Origin: a virus
DNA: 54,790 nucleotides
IMG/VR virus record: IMGVR_UViG_3300032293_000953
Coordinates: 1-54,790 of that record
Direction: 5' to 3' (one strand)
Positions 8,459-18,074 of this stretch are shown in pieces. A model generated the notes under the pieces. It saw nothing but the letters and a program-made list of their open reading frames with translations, did no database searches and was not told where the DNA came from. Every line of letters begins with the position of its first letter. Position 1 is the first letter of the stretch. A program made the translations under genes and the position numbers.

Positions 8459-11400
8459 ATGAATTATTACATTCAGCTTCCCAATAATGAATATGTGGAA
8501 GTTCCACAGGGCGTATCGGAGGATGAAGCTAGGGCGCGCATTATGCGTGACCCGCGCTTCCGCCCTATTATTGATCAAGCCATTTCAGAACAATCTAGTA
8601 TGCTCCCTGACTTGGCGGGTAGCTTTGTAAGGGGTGTTGGTTCTATCCCCACGGCAGTAGGGACGCTTACCGGCCTCGTGCCGGGGATGCAGGACAATCT
8701 TGTATCCCGTGGCCTTACATCTGCCGGTGAATATCTAAGCCAGCGCGGGACTGCGATGATGAGTCCTGGCGGGCAAATGCAACAGCGTTTGTTCCAAGCC
8801 GTGATGGAAGAGGCTGAAAACCAGGGCCTTGCGGATCAGGCTAAGATCGCATTGCGGGAAGCTATTTCCAATCCGCGTATGCTTGCCAATATCACGGCTG
8901 AAAGCATCCCGTCCCTTGTGACTGCCTTTGCCGGTGGTGCTGCGGTTCGTGGTGCGGCGATGGTTGGCTCCCGTCTAGCTGGCAGGCAACTTGGGGCAGA
9001 GGGCGCGCGTAGGGCTGCTGTTGCTGGCGCTATCGGGGCTGAATCAGTCCTTGAGGGCGGTGGTTCTGCTGCTGATGTGTATAAGCAGATTAAGGAACTG
9101 CCCGAGGAAGAACTACAGAAAAGCCCTGAGTATCAGGGTTTGTTGCGGAATATGAGTCCTGATGAAGCCAGGGAGTCTTTGGCCCGTAGTGCCGCTAGAC
9201 AGGCTGGGCTACAGACTGCGGCTATATCAGGGACTATCGGCGCTGCATTGCCCGGCGTGGAAACCATGCCGTTTGCCAGGGCCACTTCCGCTGGCGTGAC
9301 TCGACGTATTCTAACGGGCGCTGGGACTGAAGCGGTCCAAGAGGCCGGTCAGGAAGGTGGTGGTGCGTTTAGTGAGAACATTGCTAGGCAACGGGCAGAG
9401 ATTGAACGTGAACTGACTGCTGGTGTTGGTTCCCGCGCTACGCTTGGTGCTGTGGTTGGTGGTATTACTGGTGGTGCATTTGGTGGTTTAAGGTCGTCTG
9501 CCCCTGAAGTTGACCGGACTGAAGATGTTGAGTTGCGTAATGCTTTGCAGGCGGGACATCCCGAGTTTCAGCGGGTGGCGGCTGGTGAGTTTGTTTCTTC
9601 CGTTCTTCCCGTATCGCAGGAGGAGTTTGCCGCTGCTTCACCAGAGGTGCAACAGAGGCTTCTCGGTATTGCCCAGGAGAGGGATGGGGGCGCCAAGCTA
9701 GTTTATTCTACATTGGGTGTAACCCGGCGTGAGTTTTTACAGGCATCCCCGGAACAGCAACGGGCGCTTGTGGAACAGGCTAAGGCCGTTCAAGCAGAAT
9801 CCCAGCAACCAATTACCACACAAGCCGGTTCTCGTGCGGAGGCATATCAATTTGAGGCTGGCCGCGAGGCCCCGGCAACTTCTCCTGATGCTATGCAGGG
9901 TGAAACCCAAGCCGATTACTTCCGCCGCATTGCAGAGGAACGGGCGAGGGAAGCGCGGCAAGCGGAACGCCCGCAAGCCCCACCTGCGTCTGATATGTTC
10001 CGTGCTGCTAGGCAAACTAATGTTGTCGAGCCTGGAACATATACAGATGATTATGTATATCAAGAAATCAAAAATCTTGAAGAGAAAGAACTACAGAAAA
10101 ATCCTGAATATCAAAAATTACTTCGTAATGGATTGAAGCCGGAAGATGCTAGGGAATCTTTGGCTCGTAGCGCCGCAAAAAGAACCACGGCTTTTACTCA
10201 GACACGCGCAACAGCAAAGTCCCCCAAGGCGTTTAGCCCGATTGTCGAGGGATACATTAGGCAGAAGGGATTGGAGTCACCAAGGACGCCAATTTCAATT
10301 CCGGTATTGCAGCAGTATTTAGCAAGGACATTTCCTGGCAAGCCCATTCCTATTAATCAACTTAAAGAGCAACTTGATAGATATGTTCTAAATCCGCAGC
10401 CGGGTTCTGGATTTATTCTGACAAAAACTGAATCTGGAAGTTATGTTCCGGTTGATGCTAACCCCATTACTAGGGATACTGGTGAGGTTAAGCGCGCCCC
10501 TGCCTCAAAGAAAGAGTCTGAAAAGGTGGCAACCGGAGAAAGAGCGACACCTATGGGTGTTCCGGCTGCTCCACCTGAAGGCCCAGGCTTCGCCTTACCT
10601 GCCGATGTGAAACAAACCCTTGAGGATTTGCGTCGTGGTGTAAAGCCACAACAACAATCCTTGGTGCAATTTCTTAGGAAGGCCGGTGGCTTAAACAACA
10701 CTGGTTATATGGCCGGTGAGGTTTCCAATATCCTTGGTTCAAACAAAGCCCTTCCTGGCCTTATTAACAATCAACCCAGGACGCCAATTAAGAACCAGAA
10801 TGGTAAGGTGGTTGGTTACAAGGGTGGCCTTACACTAGACCGGGCGCGGGAGAAGCTAGTTGAAGAAGGTTTCCTTCCCGAAGATGCAGACATTAACGAT
10901 ATGCTTAATGCCATCAGGGAAGAATTGTCCGGTGGTGGTGTCAACTTTGGTCTGACTGAGGATTTTGAGGGGCAGGAACGGCAACGTGCGGCGCAGCAAC
11001 TAGAGCGCGCCCTAGATGAAGTCGGTGTATCTGCCCGTGATAGCGATGAAGATATTGCCCGCGCCCTTGGGTTTGAGGTTCAATCTCGTCCCGCGACGGA
11101 AGAAGATGTTGAAGCCCTAGACCGTGAACGGTTTGGTAATGTGCCACCTAAGCCGCTTGGACCGGCTGCTGAATACTCCGCCCGTGGTCAACCCGAACAA
11201 GCCCCTCAAACCGAGCAAGCAGCCCCTAAAGCCTTTGACTACATGGCGGTTATCAATGACCGCTTGAACAAGATCAGGGCCAAGGGTAAGCAGGGTGAAG
11301 CCATTGCTGCCGCTATTGAGAAGGAATTGAGAAGCGGTAAGTATCAACCGGAACAGCTTTATGCCGCCTTCAAGGGTGGTGAAGTGATGGCTGGTATTCT

Positions 11401-14400
11401 GCCTTCTGGTGCTAACCATGAGATTAGGTTTGTAGAGCGTATCCTGAAGGGTGATGTAGAAGCCCAAGGTCGCCGGTTGCCGCCCGAGAATACCGCGTCA
11501 GCGGGAATTATTGAGATTTCCCTATCCAACAATTTCCTTAACATGGTCCAAGAAACAGGCGCCCATGAAGCCTTCCACGTCCTTCAAGACTACTACGGCC
11601 AATATGATTCAGCCTTCAAGAAACTAATGGGTCAGTCCTTCAAGGACGGCATGACGCTGGATCAAGTTGATTCCACTATCAAGCGAAAACTACAGACAAT
11701 CCGTATGCCGGGGTCTAAGCAATCCTATTGGGATTTCCTGACTTCTAGTTTGCCGGGGAAAATTGATAGCGCCCGTGAAGCCGAGGCTTATGTCTTTGGT
11801 TCATTGCATGATGCCGCCAAGCGCGGGATTCCAATGACCGGATTGAAGCCTGCCTTCACGCGGTTTGTGAATATGCTGACCAAGTTCACTCGGCGCATGG
11901 GTAATGCCCTGCGTGGTGATGGGTTCAATAGCCCTGATGATGTGTTTGGTAGGGTTGTAGAGGGTGATGCTGGTAGGTTTGCTGGTGAGGCCGCGCCTGA
12001 GTTTAGGGGTGGTGAGGAGTTTAGTAGCCGCCTTCCTGCCACCATTGAAGTAGATGGAGTATCCCGTCCTACCACCAATAGTGAAGGGCGCCCTATTCAT
12101 CCTACAGAAGAAGGGGTGCGTAACTTCTGGCGGTGGTTTGGTGATAGTAAGGTGGTTGATGAGGATGGTAAGCCGCTGGTGGTTTATCATGGGACCGATA
12201 AGAGGTTCACTAAGGTCAATCTTAATAAGGGAACGCAGGGACTTTTTTGGTTCACGTCCGATAGGGCCGCGATTGAGGCGGGCGATGTTGGCGCTGCCGG
12301 TAGGGGCGTTATCATGGATTTATACGCCAAGATTGAAAGTCCCGCAAACTGGAAACAATACGACCAGCTATCACTTGGAGAATTTAGGTCGCGTGGACTT
12401 GATGGGGCCATTCTTCCCGAATCTGATGGCACTATGACTGGATTTATTATTGACCGACCCAATCAAATAAAATCAGCCGTCAACAACACGGGCGCCTTTT
12501 CCCCCGCTGATGCCCGTATCCAATACAGCGCCCGCACCTTACCCAAGGTAAGTTCCACATACCAAAGCGCCATTGACAAGGTAACGGGGACATACGGACA
12601 GGAGCCGGACAGCCTATTCCGTAGGGCGCTGGATGGCCTTACAGGGGCAAGGGCCAAATACACAATGCTGTATGGTGGCGATAAGCCCCAGCGGGTTAAG
12701 GCCACTGATAGCCTTGTCATGTCCAGCGTCAACCAATTCCATGCGGGCCATTTGGCTGACCAACTACTGAAATCCAAGGGCAGGCCGGATGCGGCTATTA
12801 TTGGCCGGTCTTGGGAGTCTGCCAATAATAACGATGCCCGCATTGCATGGATGATGAACGGTAGTGGGTATAGGTTTGACAAAACCCGTGGGGTTTTGGT
12901 GCGCGATCCCAAGGTGAAATCCATCAAGGATATGTTTGCCAATAAGGTTCCCACCGATGAAGCTGGTCAAAAGCGTTTCCAAACCTACGCTGTGGCAAAC
13001 CTAGAGCGTGATCTTCGTAAGCGGGGTAAGAAGGGCTTTCTTAACCTGACTGATACTGAGATTGCTTCTGTTATCCAAGAGTCTGAACGGTCCTTCCCGC
13101 AATGGAAGGAAGTGATTAAGGACTTGAATAACTGGAACAATAGCCTGTTGCAGTTGTTGGTGGATGCGGGGAACATTGACCAAGCCACCAAAGATAAACT
13201 GATGCAGGTGTTCTACACCCCATTGTATCGCAAGATGGAAGATGATGCTTACCATAATGCTGATATGGTGGTGGGGCCAGCAACGGCGGGGACGCTCAAG
13301 AATCCTAGTGACGCATTAAAGAGGCGTGAGGGTGGGGAAGAACCCATTGGTGATCTATTCGAGAACATTGTTCGGAATGCAGATGCCATTGTGAAGTCTG
13401 CCCTGAAGAATGTTGCCATGGAGAACACCGCTAAGGGGCTTGAAATTGCGGGGCTGGCCGAGAGGGTTCCCGCCAAACTTGATGGCGCCAAGAACATCAT
13501 GACCCTTCGCCGGGATGGTAAGGACGTTCATTACCGGATTGATGATCCGTTGATGATGATTGCCATTAGCACGGCGCCCATGCAGATTCAGAACGGGTTT
13601 TACAAGGCAATGGCTTCTATCTCTGGATTTCTCAGGGATATGATTACCCTTGCGCCCCCCTTTATGTTGGCAAACCTATGGCGCGGCAAGATTGTGTCTT
13701 ATGTCCAAGAGGGCGTCCCCTTGTGGCGCTCGACATGGCTTGGCCTTCGTGATGCCTTGAAGCAAACCTCCTCTATGACCTCCATCGGGGACGTGACAGG
13801 CTTTGGTGGCTACACCTGGGGGCAGGGCAGCCGGGACTTGGTGAGTGAATTGAAGCGACAAGTGCGGCTTGCTGACGGCACGGCTTCTATGCTGGATCGG
13901 GCCAGGAGTATTGTCCAGGGTTTGCGGCATGTGGGTGAAGCAACTGAATTTGCTGAACGTGTTAAGGTGGTGGACCATCTTATCTCCAAGGGTATGAATC
14001 CCGATGATGCCGCCTTTCAAGGATACCTTCTGGCGCCTTTCTCTCGTCGCGGTATGGGGACCGGCTTCTTTGGTTCCACCGCTTCTTTCTTGGCTCCGAT
14101 TGTCCCGTTCTTGAACGCTAAAATCCAAGGCACATACCGTCTATTGGAGAATGAAAAGAACCTACCGAAGCATAAGTTTATTATGCAAATGATGGCGCGC
14201 GGTTCGGTTGTAACTATGTTTAGTATGGCTCTTGCTGCCCTGGCATCCGATGATGAACGGTGGGAAAACGAGCCGGTTGAACGGAAGATGCTGTATGACA
14301 TTTTCTATGTGGGCGATAAAACCATTCTTCTTCCTAGGGCGTTTGAAGTGGGGACTTGGTTTGGTGCTATTCCCGTGATGCTTTTTGATGCAGCCCGCAA

Positions 14401-15196
14401 GGAGCATGGTGGTGATCTTGGGAAGGCATTTGCCTTTGCGATAACCAATACCCTTGGGTTTAGTCCAATCCCGGCCTCGATTGCCCCGCTAATTACAGTT
14501 GCAACAAACTATGATTTCTTCATGGGTCGGGAGTTAGAAAGCGCGGGCATGAGGTCGCGGCCTGCCAGCGAGAGAAGCCAAGAGGACACATCTAGGGTTG
14601 CGGAAGGTGTGGCATACGCCATCAATAATAGCCTTGGTGAGTTGCCTCGCGGCATGAGAACTGAGTTGTCTCCCATTCAAGTCCAGGCGCTTCTACAGGG
14701 CTACCTAGGGACCGCTGGCACTATGATACTGAGTGCTGTAGATGGGTTCCTTGGCTGGTCTGGTGTGACCCCTGGCAAGCCCGCTGGCCCGCTTGGTGAT
14801 CCTAATAGCCCGCTTGGTATTGCCACCACCCTTTCAGGTGTGCGGCGGTTTGTGAAGGGCGACGAGGAAAAGGTTAGCCGGTTCGTTGGTGACTTCTACG
14901 ACTTGAAGCGTGAAGTGACGCAATGGACCACGGCCATGAATGACGCCCGGCTTGCCGGGGATATGGCTAGGGCTAACGAGATTGCTTCTGAAAGGTCTGA
15001 CTTGTTTAGCCTAAAGAAGCAGGTTGATAAAGCATCCCGTGATGTTGGCGAGATTAGCCGCAGGATGAGGGCTATTCAGAACAATCCAAACATGGACCCA
15101 CAGGAAAAGGCCGATGCCCTAGTCCCACTAAGGCAGCGGCGCAATGAAATCACGGGTAGGATTATGGAGTTGGCTGTTGACCGGGGAGTGCGCTAA
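8459..15196 (+). CDS. giant polyvalent virion protein with zincin-like peptidase and ADP-ribosyltransferase-like domains
   Basis: A 2,245-residue protein, by far the largest gene here. Hydrophobic and Gly-rich segments lie at about 130-180, with an internally duplicated segment at about 217-250 and 541-575. HEAFH at 1036-1040 fits the HExxH zinc-peptidase motif. YHGT at 1243-1246 followed by GLFWFTSDRAAIEAG and GAILPESDGTMTGFIIDRP matches the ADP-ribosyltransferase module of polyvalent proteins. PFLNAKIQGTYRL near 1885 is characteristic of the large polyvalent-associated LPD38 domain. Known polyvalent proteins are delivered into the host with DNA, where their enzymes may counter defences. That role is inferred. 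Its 3' end overlaps convergent thyX by 35 bp. Confidence 0.8.
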   Translation: MNYYIQLPNNEYVEVPQGVSEDEARARIMRDPRFRPIIDQAISEQSSMLPDLAGSFVRGVGSIPTAVGTLTGLVPGMQDNLVSRGLTSAGEYLSQRGTAMMSPGGQMQQRLFQAVMEEAENQGLADQAKIALREAISNPRMLANITAESIPSLVTAFAGGAAVRGAAMVGSRLAGRQLGAEGARRAAVAGAIGAESVLEGGGSAADVYKQIKELPEEELQKSPEYQGLLRNMSPDEARESLARSAARQAGLQTAAISGTIGAALPGVETMPFARATSAGVTRRILTGAGTEAVQEAGQEGGGAFSENIARQRAEIERELTAGVGSRATLGAVVGGITGGAFGGLRSSAPEVDRTEDVELRNALQAGHPEFQRVAAGEFVSSVLPVSQEEFAAASPEVQQRLLGIAQERDGGAKLVYSTLGVTRREFLQASPEQQRALVEQAKAVQAESQQPITTQAGSRAEAYQFEAGREAPATSPDAMQGETQADYFRRIAEERAREARQAERPQAPPASDMFRAARQTNVVEPGTYTDDYVYQEIKNLEEKELQKNPEYQKLLRNGLKPEDARESLARSAAKRTTAFTQTRATAKSPKAFSPIVEGYIRQKGLESPRTPISIPVLQQYLARTFPGKPIPINQLKEQLDRYVLNPQPGSGFILTKTESGSYVPVDANPITRDTGEVKRAPASKKESEKVATGERATPMGVPAAPPEGPGFALPADVKQTLEDLRRGVKPQQQSLVQFLRKAGGLNNTGYMAGEVSNILGSNKALPGLINNQPRTPIKNQNGKVVGYKGGLTLDRAREKLVEEGFLPEDADINDMLNAIREELSGGGVNFGLTEDFEGQERQRAAQQLERALDEVGVSARDSDEDIARALGFEVQSRPATEEDVEALDRERFGNVPPKPLGPAAEYSARGQPEQAPQTEQAAPKAFDYMAVINDRLNKIRAKGKQGEAIAAAIEKELRSGKYQPEQLYAAFKGGEVMAGILPSGANHEIRFVERILKGDVEAQGRRLPPENTASAGIIEISLSNNFLNMVQETGAHEAFHVLQDYYGQYDSAFKKLMGQSFKDGMTLDQVDSTIKRKLQTIRMPGSKQSYWDFLTSSLPGKIDSAREAEAYVFGSLHDAAKRGIPMTGLKPAFTRFVNMLTKFTRRMGNALRGDGFNSPDDVFGRVVEGDAGRFAGEAAPEFRGGEEFSSRLPATIEVDGVSRPTTNSEGRPIHPTEEGVRNFWRWFGDSKVVDEDGKPLVVYHGTDKRFTKVNLNKGTQGLFWFTSDRAAIEAGDVGAAGRGVIMDLYAKIESPANWKQYDQLSLGEFRSRGLDGAILPESDGTMTGFIIDRPNQIKSAVNNTGAFSPADARIQYSARTLPKVSSTYQSAIDKVTGTYGQEPDSLFRRALDGLTGARAKYTMLYGGDKPQRVKATDSLVMSSVNQFHAGHLADQLLKSKGRPDAAIIGRSWESANNNDARIAWMMNGSGYRFDKTRGVLVRDPKVKSIKDMFANKVPTDEAGQKRFQTYAVANLERDLRKRGKKGFLNLTDTEIASVIQESERSFPQWKEVIKDLNNWNNSLLQLLVDAGNIDQATKDKLMQVFYTPLYRKMEDDAYHNADMVVGPATAGTLKNPSDALKRREGGEEPIGDLFENIVRNADAIVKSALKNVAMENTAKGLEIAGLAERVPAKLDGAKNIMTLRRDGKDVHYRIDDPLMMIAISTAPMQIQNGFYKAMASISGFLRDMITLAPPFMLANLWRGKIVSYVQEGVPLWRSTWLGLRDALKQTSSMTSIGDVTGFGGYTWGQGSRDLVSELKRQVRLADGTASMLDRARSIVQGLRHVGEATEFAERVKVVDHLISKGMNPDDAAFQGYLLAPFSRRGMGTGFFGSTASFLAPIVPFLNAKIQGTYRLLENEKNLPKHKFIMQMMARGSVVTMFSMALAALASDDERWENEPVERKMLYDIFYVGDKTILLPRAFEVGTWFGAIPVMLFDAARKEHGGDLGKAFAFAITNTLGFSPIPASIAPLITVATNYDFFMGRELESAGMRSRPASERSQEDTSRVAEGVAYAINNSLGELPRGMRTELSPIQVQALLQGYLGTAGTMILSAVDGFLGWSGVTPGKPAGPLGDPNSPLGIATTLSGVRRFVKGDEEKVSRFVGDFYDLKREVTQWTTAMNDARLAGDMARANEIASERSDLFSLKKQVDKASRDVGEISRRMRAIQNNPNMDPQEKADALVPLRQRRNEITGRIMELAVDRGVR

Positions 15197-15830
15197 ACGC
15201 CTCCCAAGCAGCTACAGTATCCGGCAATTCATTCTTCAGGATAGCATAGCATTTATCCGCCACCTCGATATGCTCAGGTTGTGTGCCGTTACCGCGCCTT
15301 ACATCGCAGTAATGCAGCCATGAGCGAATATCGCCCTTCATATACATACGGGTTGTGGTTAGCCCTTCGGGCAGGACGACCCGCGCAACTTCCTTGGCGA
15401 TGCCCATTTCAAGGGCGGTGCAGTAGATAGCATCTACCTCCATCTTGATCTTTGTTTGGGCTTCGTCCCACCAATTCGCCAATTCTGGATCGCGGCATGG
15501 CTTGGACTTTTGCCGGTTCTTTGGGTCTTGCATCCTGGCCGGGCGGTTGCGGGCTTCAGGCAGGGTATTAACCACCATATACCTTTGGCTAAACTCCTGA
15601 AAGGCAAAGGACTGATGGCGCAAAATCTGCCTGCTAATATCCCGTTCCGTGAAGATTTCCAAGCACATATTAGCCATAGTGAACGGGGACCAATGCTTAT
15701 GCTTGATGAGATAGGCAATCAGTGAGGACGCATTATCATTTGGCTTTGCGCTCACATTGCTGACACGGGCGATGTAGCCGATCATCTGATCGGCATTGGG
15801 TGTTACCCAAACCAGATTCACTTCAGACAT
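15162..15830 (-). CDS. thyX: flavin-dependent thymidylate synthase ThyX
   Basis: ThyX makes dTMP from dUMP using methylene-tetrahydrofolate, FAD and NADPH. The 222 residues match the family length. The signature is RHQSFAFQEFSQRY at residues 71-84, a variant of the RHRx7S flavin/dUMP motif in which the third residue is Gln, as in many phage ThyX proteins. HKHWSPFTMANMCLEI upstream and EVARVVLPEGLTTTRMYMKG downstream are further family signatures. An AAGGAGACAC ribosome binding site precedes the start. It closes the leftward nucleotide/recombination operon. Confidence 0.95.
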   Translation of the reverse strand: MSEVNLVWVTPNADQMIGYIARVSNVSAKPNDNASSLIAYLIKHKHWSPFTMANMCLEIFTERDISRQILRHQSFAFQEFSQRYMVVNTLPEARNRPARMQDPKNRQKSKPCRDPELANWWDEAQTKIKMEVDAIYCTALEMGIAKEVARVVLPEGLTTTRMYMKGDIRSWLHYCDVRRGNGTQPEHIEVADKCYAILKNELPDTVAAWEAFSALPGQQPTP

Positions 15831-15839
15831 TGTGTCTCC

Positions 15840-16517
15840 TTATTGCTTGAGGATTAGGGGTGGGAACACTTCAAGAATATCGGCCTTCTGCCTTTTCCAT
15901 TCATCACGTCTGGCCGCGATGCGTGCTTTGTCCCTAGTGTAATCTTTTTTGTTAATCCAGATTACGGCTGAACATCCCGCAGATTCTCGCGCCTCATGTA
16001 GAGAGCCGTGGGCGTTTCTAAAAAACTCTGGCCGCCTTTCGGAAAAGAAATTGAAAAATCCCAAGCCCCATGCTGCTGAACAATAAGCTCGCCTGCGCGC
16101 AAGGTATATAGCACGTTTAGCATGACTCATATCGCGCGTATTGAAGCGTGAGGTTTTTTGCACCCATTTTGACATTCTTGAGGTAATTTTCTCAAAATCT
16201 TCTGTGCAAAAGACTTTATCGCCCTCAAGCCAATTCCTCATTTCCAATGCCGCCTCCAAAACAACCTTTGGTCTATGTTCGAGGCGCAGTAAAGATTGCA
16301 ATACAACAGCAGACAAGCCCCGTTTGAGAGAAGCAATGTGTGGGCGGAAAACTTCATCTTTCCAAGACTCCATGCAGTCAATGAAGCCTATTATATCGGA
16401 AGATAGAACAATATCTCCAAGGCTTATTAGGCGCGACTTATCATCTTTAAACTCCGGTTGATCTGGATTGATGATGCCATTCTGCCCCATGTCTAGGGCT
16501 TGTTGGATGGTCAGCAT
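15840..16517 (-). CDS. hypothetical phage protein, paralogue of the gene at 35.5-35.9 kb
   Basis: The 225 residues begin MLTIQQALDMGQ and end DILEVFPPLILKQ. The same start and end pattern (MLTLQQ...FPPLILK) recurs in the leftward gene at 35526-35939. Related phage proteins with an N-terminal MLTLxQI segment followed by helical, Ala-rich repeats are common, and some are compared to Imm-5-like immunity folds. This copy has a different, more divergent middle with KRAIYLARRRAYCSAAWGLG. Function is unknown. It is preceded by AAGGAGATAC. Confidence 0.6.
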   Translation of the reverse strand: MLTIQQALDMGQNGIINPDQPEFKDDKSRLISLGDIVLSSDIIGFIDCMESWKDEVFRPHIASLKRGLSAVVLQSLLRLEHRPKVVLEAALEMRNWLEGDKVFCTEDFEKITSRMSKWVQKTSRFNTRDMSHAKRAIYLARRRAYCSAAWGLGFFNFFSERRPEFFRNAHGSLHEARESAGCSAVIWINKKDYTRDKARIAARRDEWKRQKADILEVFPPLILKQ

Positions 16518-16526
16518 TGTATCTCC

Positions 16527-16961
16527 TTATTTGTGAAGGTTATCTACTGCCTGCCTAGCGCGGTCTATCAGTTTTTCCATGCTTTCCCTATGGACATTGC
16601 CATTGATGGCTTGTTCTAGGTCATTGACACATTCAGTCAAGATGATGGCTAGACCTTCTGCCTTGCCTTGCCATAAGCCTGCGTTACGGGCTGATTGACC
16701 TACTAGCTTGATAGCTTCTAGGGCGCCCTGCTTATGTTCTTCTAGTGCCGCTTGCGCGGCTTTCGCCCGTTGATAGTTTTGCTGAGATACCTCGGACCAT
16801 TCTTTGCAGGCTTTGGTTAGTTGCTCAATCTCCTTCATGGCATCAGACATAGTATCTGATGCTGCATCTTCATAGTCCCCCCTGCCGGAAAACTTGTATG
16901 CCCAAAAATGAAGGCGGTCGAAAATGTGTTTATCTTGCATTTCTTGTAGCCAATCGTTCAT
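16527..16961 (-). CDS. hypothetical helical protein
   Basis: 144 residues, almost entirely charged helix: a likely coiled coil at about 40-85 (EIEQLTKACKEWSEVSQQNY) and a C-terminal helical segment (ECVNDLEQAINGNVHRESME). It starts in an ATGA overlap with the stop of the upstream gene. I do not recognise a family and see no catalytic motif. Confidence 0.5.
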   Translation of the reverse strand: MNDWLQEMQDKHIFDRLHFWAYKFSGRGDYEDAASDTMSDAMKEIEQLTKACKEWSEVSQQNYQRAKAAQAALEEHKQGALEAIKLVGQSARNAGLWQGKAEGLAIILTECVNDLEQAINGNVHRESMEKLIDRARQAVDNLHK

Positions 16962-17152
16962 TCCTTGTCTCCTTTCTTCCGCTTTATCTGTGGCACGAAA
17001 CTTGTCTGCATCGGCACCCCGAATGCAGCCCGCAATCCCGGCGTCAACTGCCGTTTTAATTCATCTACCTTAATGGGCGGCACCACATTCTTGTTTCCCC
17101 AATTAGGGGCGGGAGAAGCGCAATGCGAATTTGCCACAATAATCCACATCAT
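16958..17152 (-). CDS. small hypothetical protein
   Basis: 64 residues with MMWIIVANSHCASPAP at the start and a basic C-terminus (PQIKRKKGDKE). It is joined by ATGA overlaps on both sides, strong evidence that it is translated as part of the operon. No family recognised. Confidence 0.55.
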   Translation of the reverse strand: MMWIIVANSHCASPAPNWGNKNVVPPIKVDELKRQLTPGLRAAFGVPMQTSFVPQIKRKKGDKE

Positions 17153-17370
17153 TTCTTCCCCCTCGCATCAGGCAACACAACCTGAACAGTGGTTTGCATT
17201 TGCTGGTAGTCGTACCACGACTTAACGGCTATATTTAAGTCCTGAATAGCTTGCTCAACCGCTGCGCTCAAGTCAGCTTCAATCTCCTCAAGAATCCGCG
17301 CTCGTATTTTCTCGCGGAGCGAGCCTAACAATATATTGGCATAATCTTCTGGCCTCATAACTGTCGTCAT
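17149..17370 (-). CDS. small hypothetical helical protein
   Basis: I chose ATG 17370 because it forms an ATGA overlap with the stop of the gene at 17367-17633. The frame is open a further eight codons. The 73 residues include MRPEDYANILLGSLREKIRA and a helical, acidic middle (EEIEADLSAAVEQAIQDLNI). Function unknown. Confidence 0.55.
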   Translation of the reverse strand: MTTVMRPEDYANILLGSLREKIRARILEEIEADLSAAVEQAIQDLNIAVKSWYDYQQMQTTVQVVLPDARGKK

Positions 17371-17633
17371 CCCCGATCCTCCACCGAAGCCCAATACCCC
17401 GCTTCAGCCTCAATCTCAACTTCCGCCTCCAACTCCTTCACCCGCGCCTCCAAATCCTCAATGCGGCGCCCCTTATCCAAAAGGGCCTGCGCTAATTGTC
17501 CAGCCAAAGCGTCACGGCTATTGGCCCTACCATCCCATTTAAGGGCTAAGGCGCGAACCAAATTCCAATCCACATAAAGTTCACCCTCTTTCCTCTCGTG
17601 GATGGCGGCAAACTGGTCAACCTTATAGGACAT
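17367..17633 (-). CDS. small coiled-coil hypothetical protein
   Basis: 88 residues. The C-terminal half has strong coiled-coil character (RRIEDLEARVKELEAEVEIE). The N-terminal half has LVRALALKWDGRANSRDALA. It overlaps both neighbours by a few bases in the operon. No recognised family. Confidence 0.5.
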   Translation of the reverse strand: MSYKVDQFAAIHERKEGELYVDWNLVRALALKWDGRANSRDALAGQLAQALLDKGRRIEDLEARVKELEAEVEIEAEAGYWASVEDRG

Positions 17634-17850
17634 TTCTTTCCCCCTTCTCCTTCATAACCCTCTCCACCACATCCCGCGTTTCCTGCTCTAACCTATTCCA
17701 ATCCCCTCGCCAGATGTTTTTAGCCATGTCGTGAATAGCGGATTGTAGTTTCTCGATTTCATCTGCCCCTAGATGTGCGACAATGCTAGTCATTCCGTTG
17801 GAGGTTATGAATACCTCTGGTGATCTAAGGCGCTCTACAATGTCATTCAT
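17623..17850 (-). CDS. small hypothetical protein
   Basis: 75 residues, mostly helical (LGADEIEKLQSAIHDMAKNI, then RLEQETRDVVERVMKEKGER). It is coupled by ATGA to the stop of the HTH gene upstream. Function unknown. Confidence 0.5.
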   Translation of the reverse strand: MNDIVERLRSPEVFITSNGMTSIVAHLGADEIEKLQSAIHDMAKNIWRGDWNRLEQETRDVVERVMKEKGERNVL

Positions 17851-18074
17851 TCTTTGTCTCCTTCTTGTGGAACAATAGCTAACTTATATCCAATAGCCCC
17901 TAGCATATCATCGAAGGATTGGATGGATGGTCTAATGCCGTCATAGCGCCATCGGAATATGGCTGCCCTATCATATCCCGCCTTCTCGGCGGTGGCGGCG
18001 ATTCCCATTTTCCTTTCCTTGATTAGCCTTATTAAATCTAACACCATTGGATGTGCGGGCCTTTTTCCTGGCAT
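17847..18074 (-). CDS. small helix-turn-helix DNA-binding protein
   Basis: The 75 residues contain a helix-turn-helix of the lambda-repressor type. MVLDLIRLIKERKMGIAATA forms helices 1-2, and AGYDRAAIFRWRYDGIRPSI supplies the recognition helix. FDDMLGAIGYKLAIVPQ is the usual helix 4-5 ending. The ORF overlaps the next HTH gene by 104 bp if it starts at 18074; a start at ATG 18047 shortens the overlap. It is probably a transcriptional regulator of an early phage operon, though its target is unknown. Confidence 0.6.
   Translation of the reverse strand: MPGKRPAHPMVLDLIRLIKERKMGIAATAEKAGYDRAAIFRWRYDGIRPSIQSFDDMLGAIGYKLAIVPQEGDKE

Noticed and set aside
11788-12462. Leftward frames inside the giant virion gene
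   Set aside because: These are shadows of the rightward polyvalent gene, without ribosome binding sites or recognisable families.
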